Source of the DNA: a virus
Virus record (IMG/VR): IMGVR_UViG_3300048922_000351
Coordinates: 1 to 23,112 of that record
DNA: 23,112 nt
Reading direction: 5' to 3' (one strand)
Under the pieces are notes generated by a model. It had not been told where the DNA came from, searched no databases, and saw only the letters and a list, made by a program, of their open reading frames with translations. Position numbers and translations under genes: made by a program. Positions 22,831 through 23,112 of the stretch are shown here, piece by piece (positions within the stretch are counted from its first letter, which is position 1; each line of letters starts with the position of its first letter).

Positions 22831-22914
22831 CTATTCCCTGTTGCCGACATAGGGCGAGGGCAAAGCAAACCATAGCCCGCCCGGATCGCAGTCCGGCGAT
22901 CCGGCAGCCAGCCA
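22831..22914 (-). pseudogene. Truncated duplicate of the 128-aa gene's 3' end (repeat copy 2)
   Basis: On the minus strand this copy reads WLAAGSPDCDPGGLWFALPS then PYVGNRE and a stop, matching the C-terminus of the 128-aa protein (ending PYIGNGE). Upstream the frame meets TGA TAA within about seven codons, so no complete gene is present. Directly at its upstream border lies an inverted repeat (CAGATT TC AATCTG, 22916-22929). It looks like the remnant of a second paralogue after deletion, or of a partial duplication. Confidence 0.8.
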
Positions 22915-22915
22915 G

Positions 22916-22929
22916 CAGATTTCAATCTG
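22916..22929. repeat. Short inverted repeat at the border of the duplicated segment
   Basis: Perfect 6-bp arms CAGATT and AATCTG enclose two bases, starting two bases after the end of repeat copy 2. It marks the point where similarity with copy 1 stops. It is short enough to occur by chance. Confidence 0.35.
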
Positions 22930-23023
22930 GGATTATCACTTTTTATAACGTCAATTGTTGTTGCATGCCGGGCACTCAGCCGAACGCCAAATACAGTGCC
23001 ATCTGCCCTTTGATACCAAACGC

Positions 23024-23112
23024 CTAATAGCCCGACGGCGTCGTCACCGGAATAGCGCTATCCATCAACTGCGACCGCAATTGCTCAAATTGCTCCGGCT
23101 GAGGGGCGTCTC
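23024..23112 (-). CDS. C-terminal end of an unidentified protein (runs off right edge)
   Basis: One minus-strand frame is open from the edge to TAG at 23026-23024, ending QPEQFEQLRSQLMDSAIPVT then TPSGY. The other two frames are closed near the edge by TGA. By position ahead of the portal it could be the end of the large terminase, but the 28 visible residues do not show this. The 109 bases between it and the truncated repeat hold no gene I can support. Confidence 0.45.
   Translation of the reverse strand, partial: DAPQPEQFEQLRSQLMDSAIPVTTPSGY

Noticed and set aside
23024-23112. Large terminase C-terminus
   Set aside because: Gene order makes it possible, but the 28 visible residues carry no terminase motif, so it is listed as unidentified.

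Overview
The window is most of the head-and-tail module of a siphophage-type prophage (or a related domesticated particle) in a GC-rich alphaproteobacterium, probably of the Hyphomicrobiales. The host guess rests on base composition and on tail proteins of the Rhodobacter gene-transfer-agent (GTA) type; no rRNA or tRNA gene confirms it. Almost every gene lies on the minus strand, so the biological order runs from high to low coordinates, with many ATGA/TAATG overlaps typical of one long late operon.

Right end (about 23112-19577): the 3' tip of an unidentified gene, two small genes of unknown function (one has a truncated duplicate of its 3' end), the HK97-type portal with an unusual C-terminal extension, a 119-aa unknown protein just behind it, and a decayed small reading frame. 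Then comes the main oddity: a complete hisC (histidinol-phosphate aminotransferase) on the plus strand, sitting exactly between portal and prohead protease, where these phages normally have nothing or one small gene.

Middle (18281-10736): prohead protease with coiled-coil scaffold-like tail, major capsid protein with a large inserted domain, small head protein, head-tail connector, gp10-like neck protein, tail terminator, small protein, tail tube protein, two tail-assembly-chaperone-like genes in a -1 frame relationship, and a short tape measure protein.

Left part (10732-1): the GTA-type tail tip. It holds a GTA TIM-barrel protein fused to a DUF2460 domain, a separate DUF2460 protein, a DUF2163 hub protein, an NlpC/P60 peptidase, a Phage-tail_3 (J-like) protein, a fibre with an Mtd-like N-terminus, a secreted-looking adhesin-type protein, a secreted-looking clan GH-A glycosidase, and the start of another fibre gene cut by the window edge.

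Points most worth a second look: hisC inside the structural operon; the portal extension with its trailing small genes, which resembles the layout of phage-borne polymorphic toxin/immunity loci; the re-sorting of the GTA gp15 domains into two proteins with a duplicated DUF2460; a beta-rich module inserted in both tail tube and connector; and two consecutive tail-region genes with Sec-type signal peptides. No terminase, integrase, lysis gene, att site, tRNA or CRISPR array was identified inside the window.
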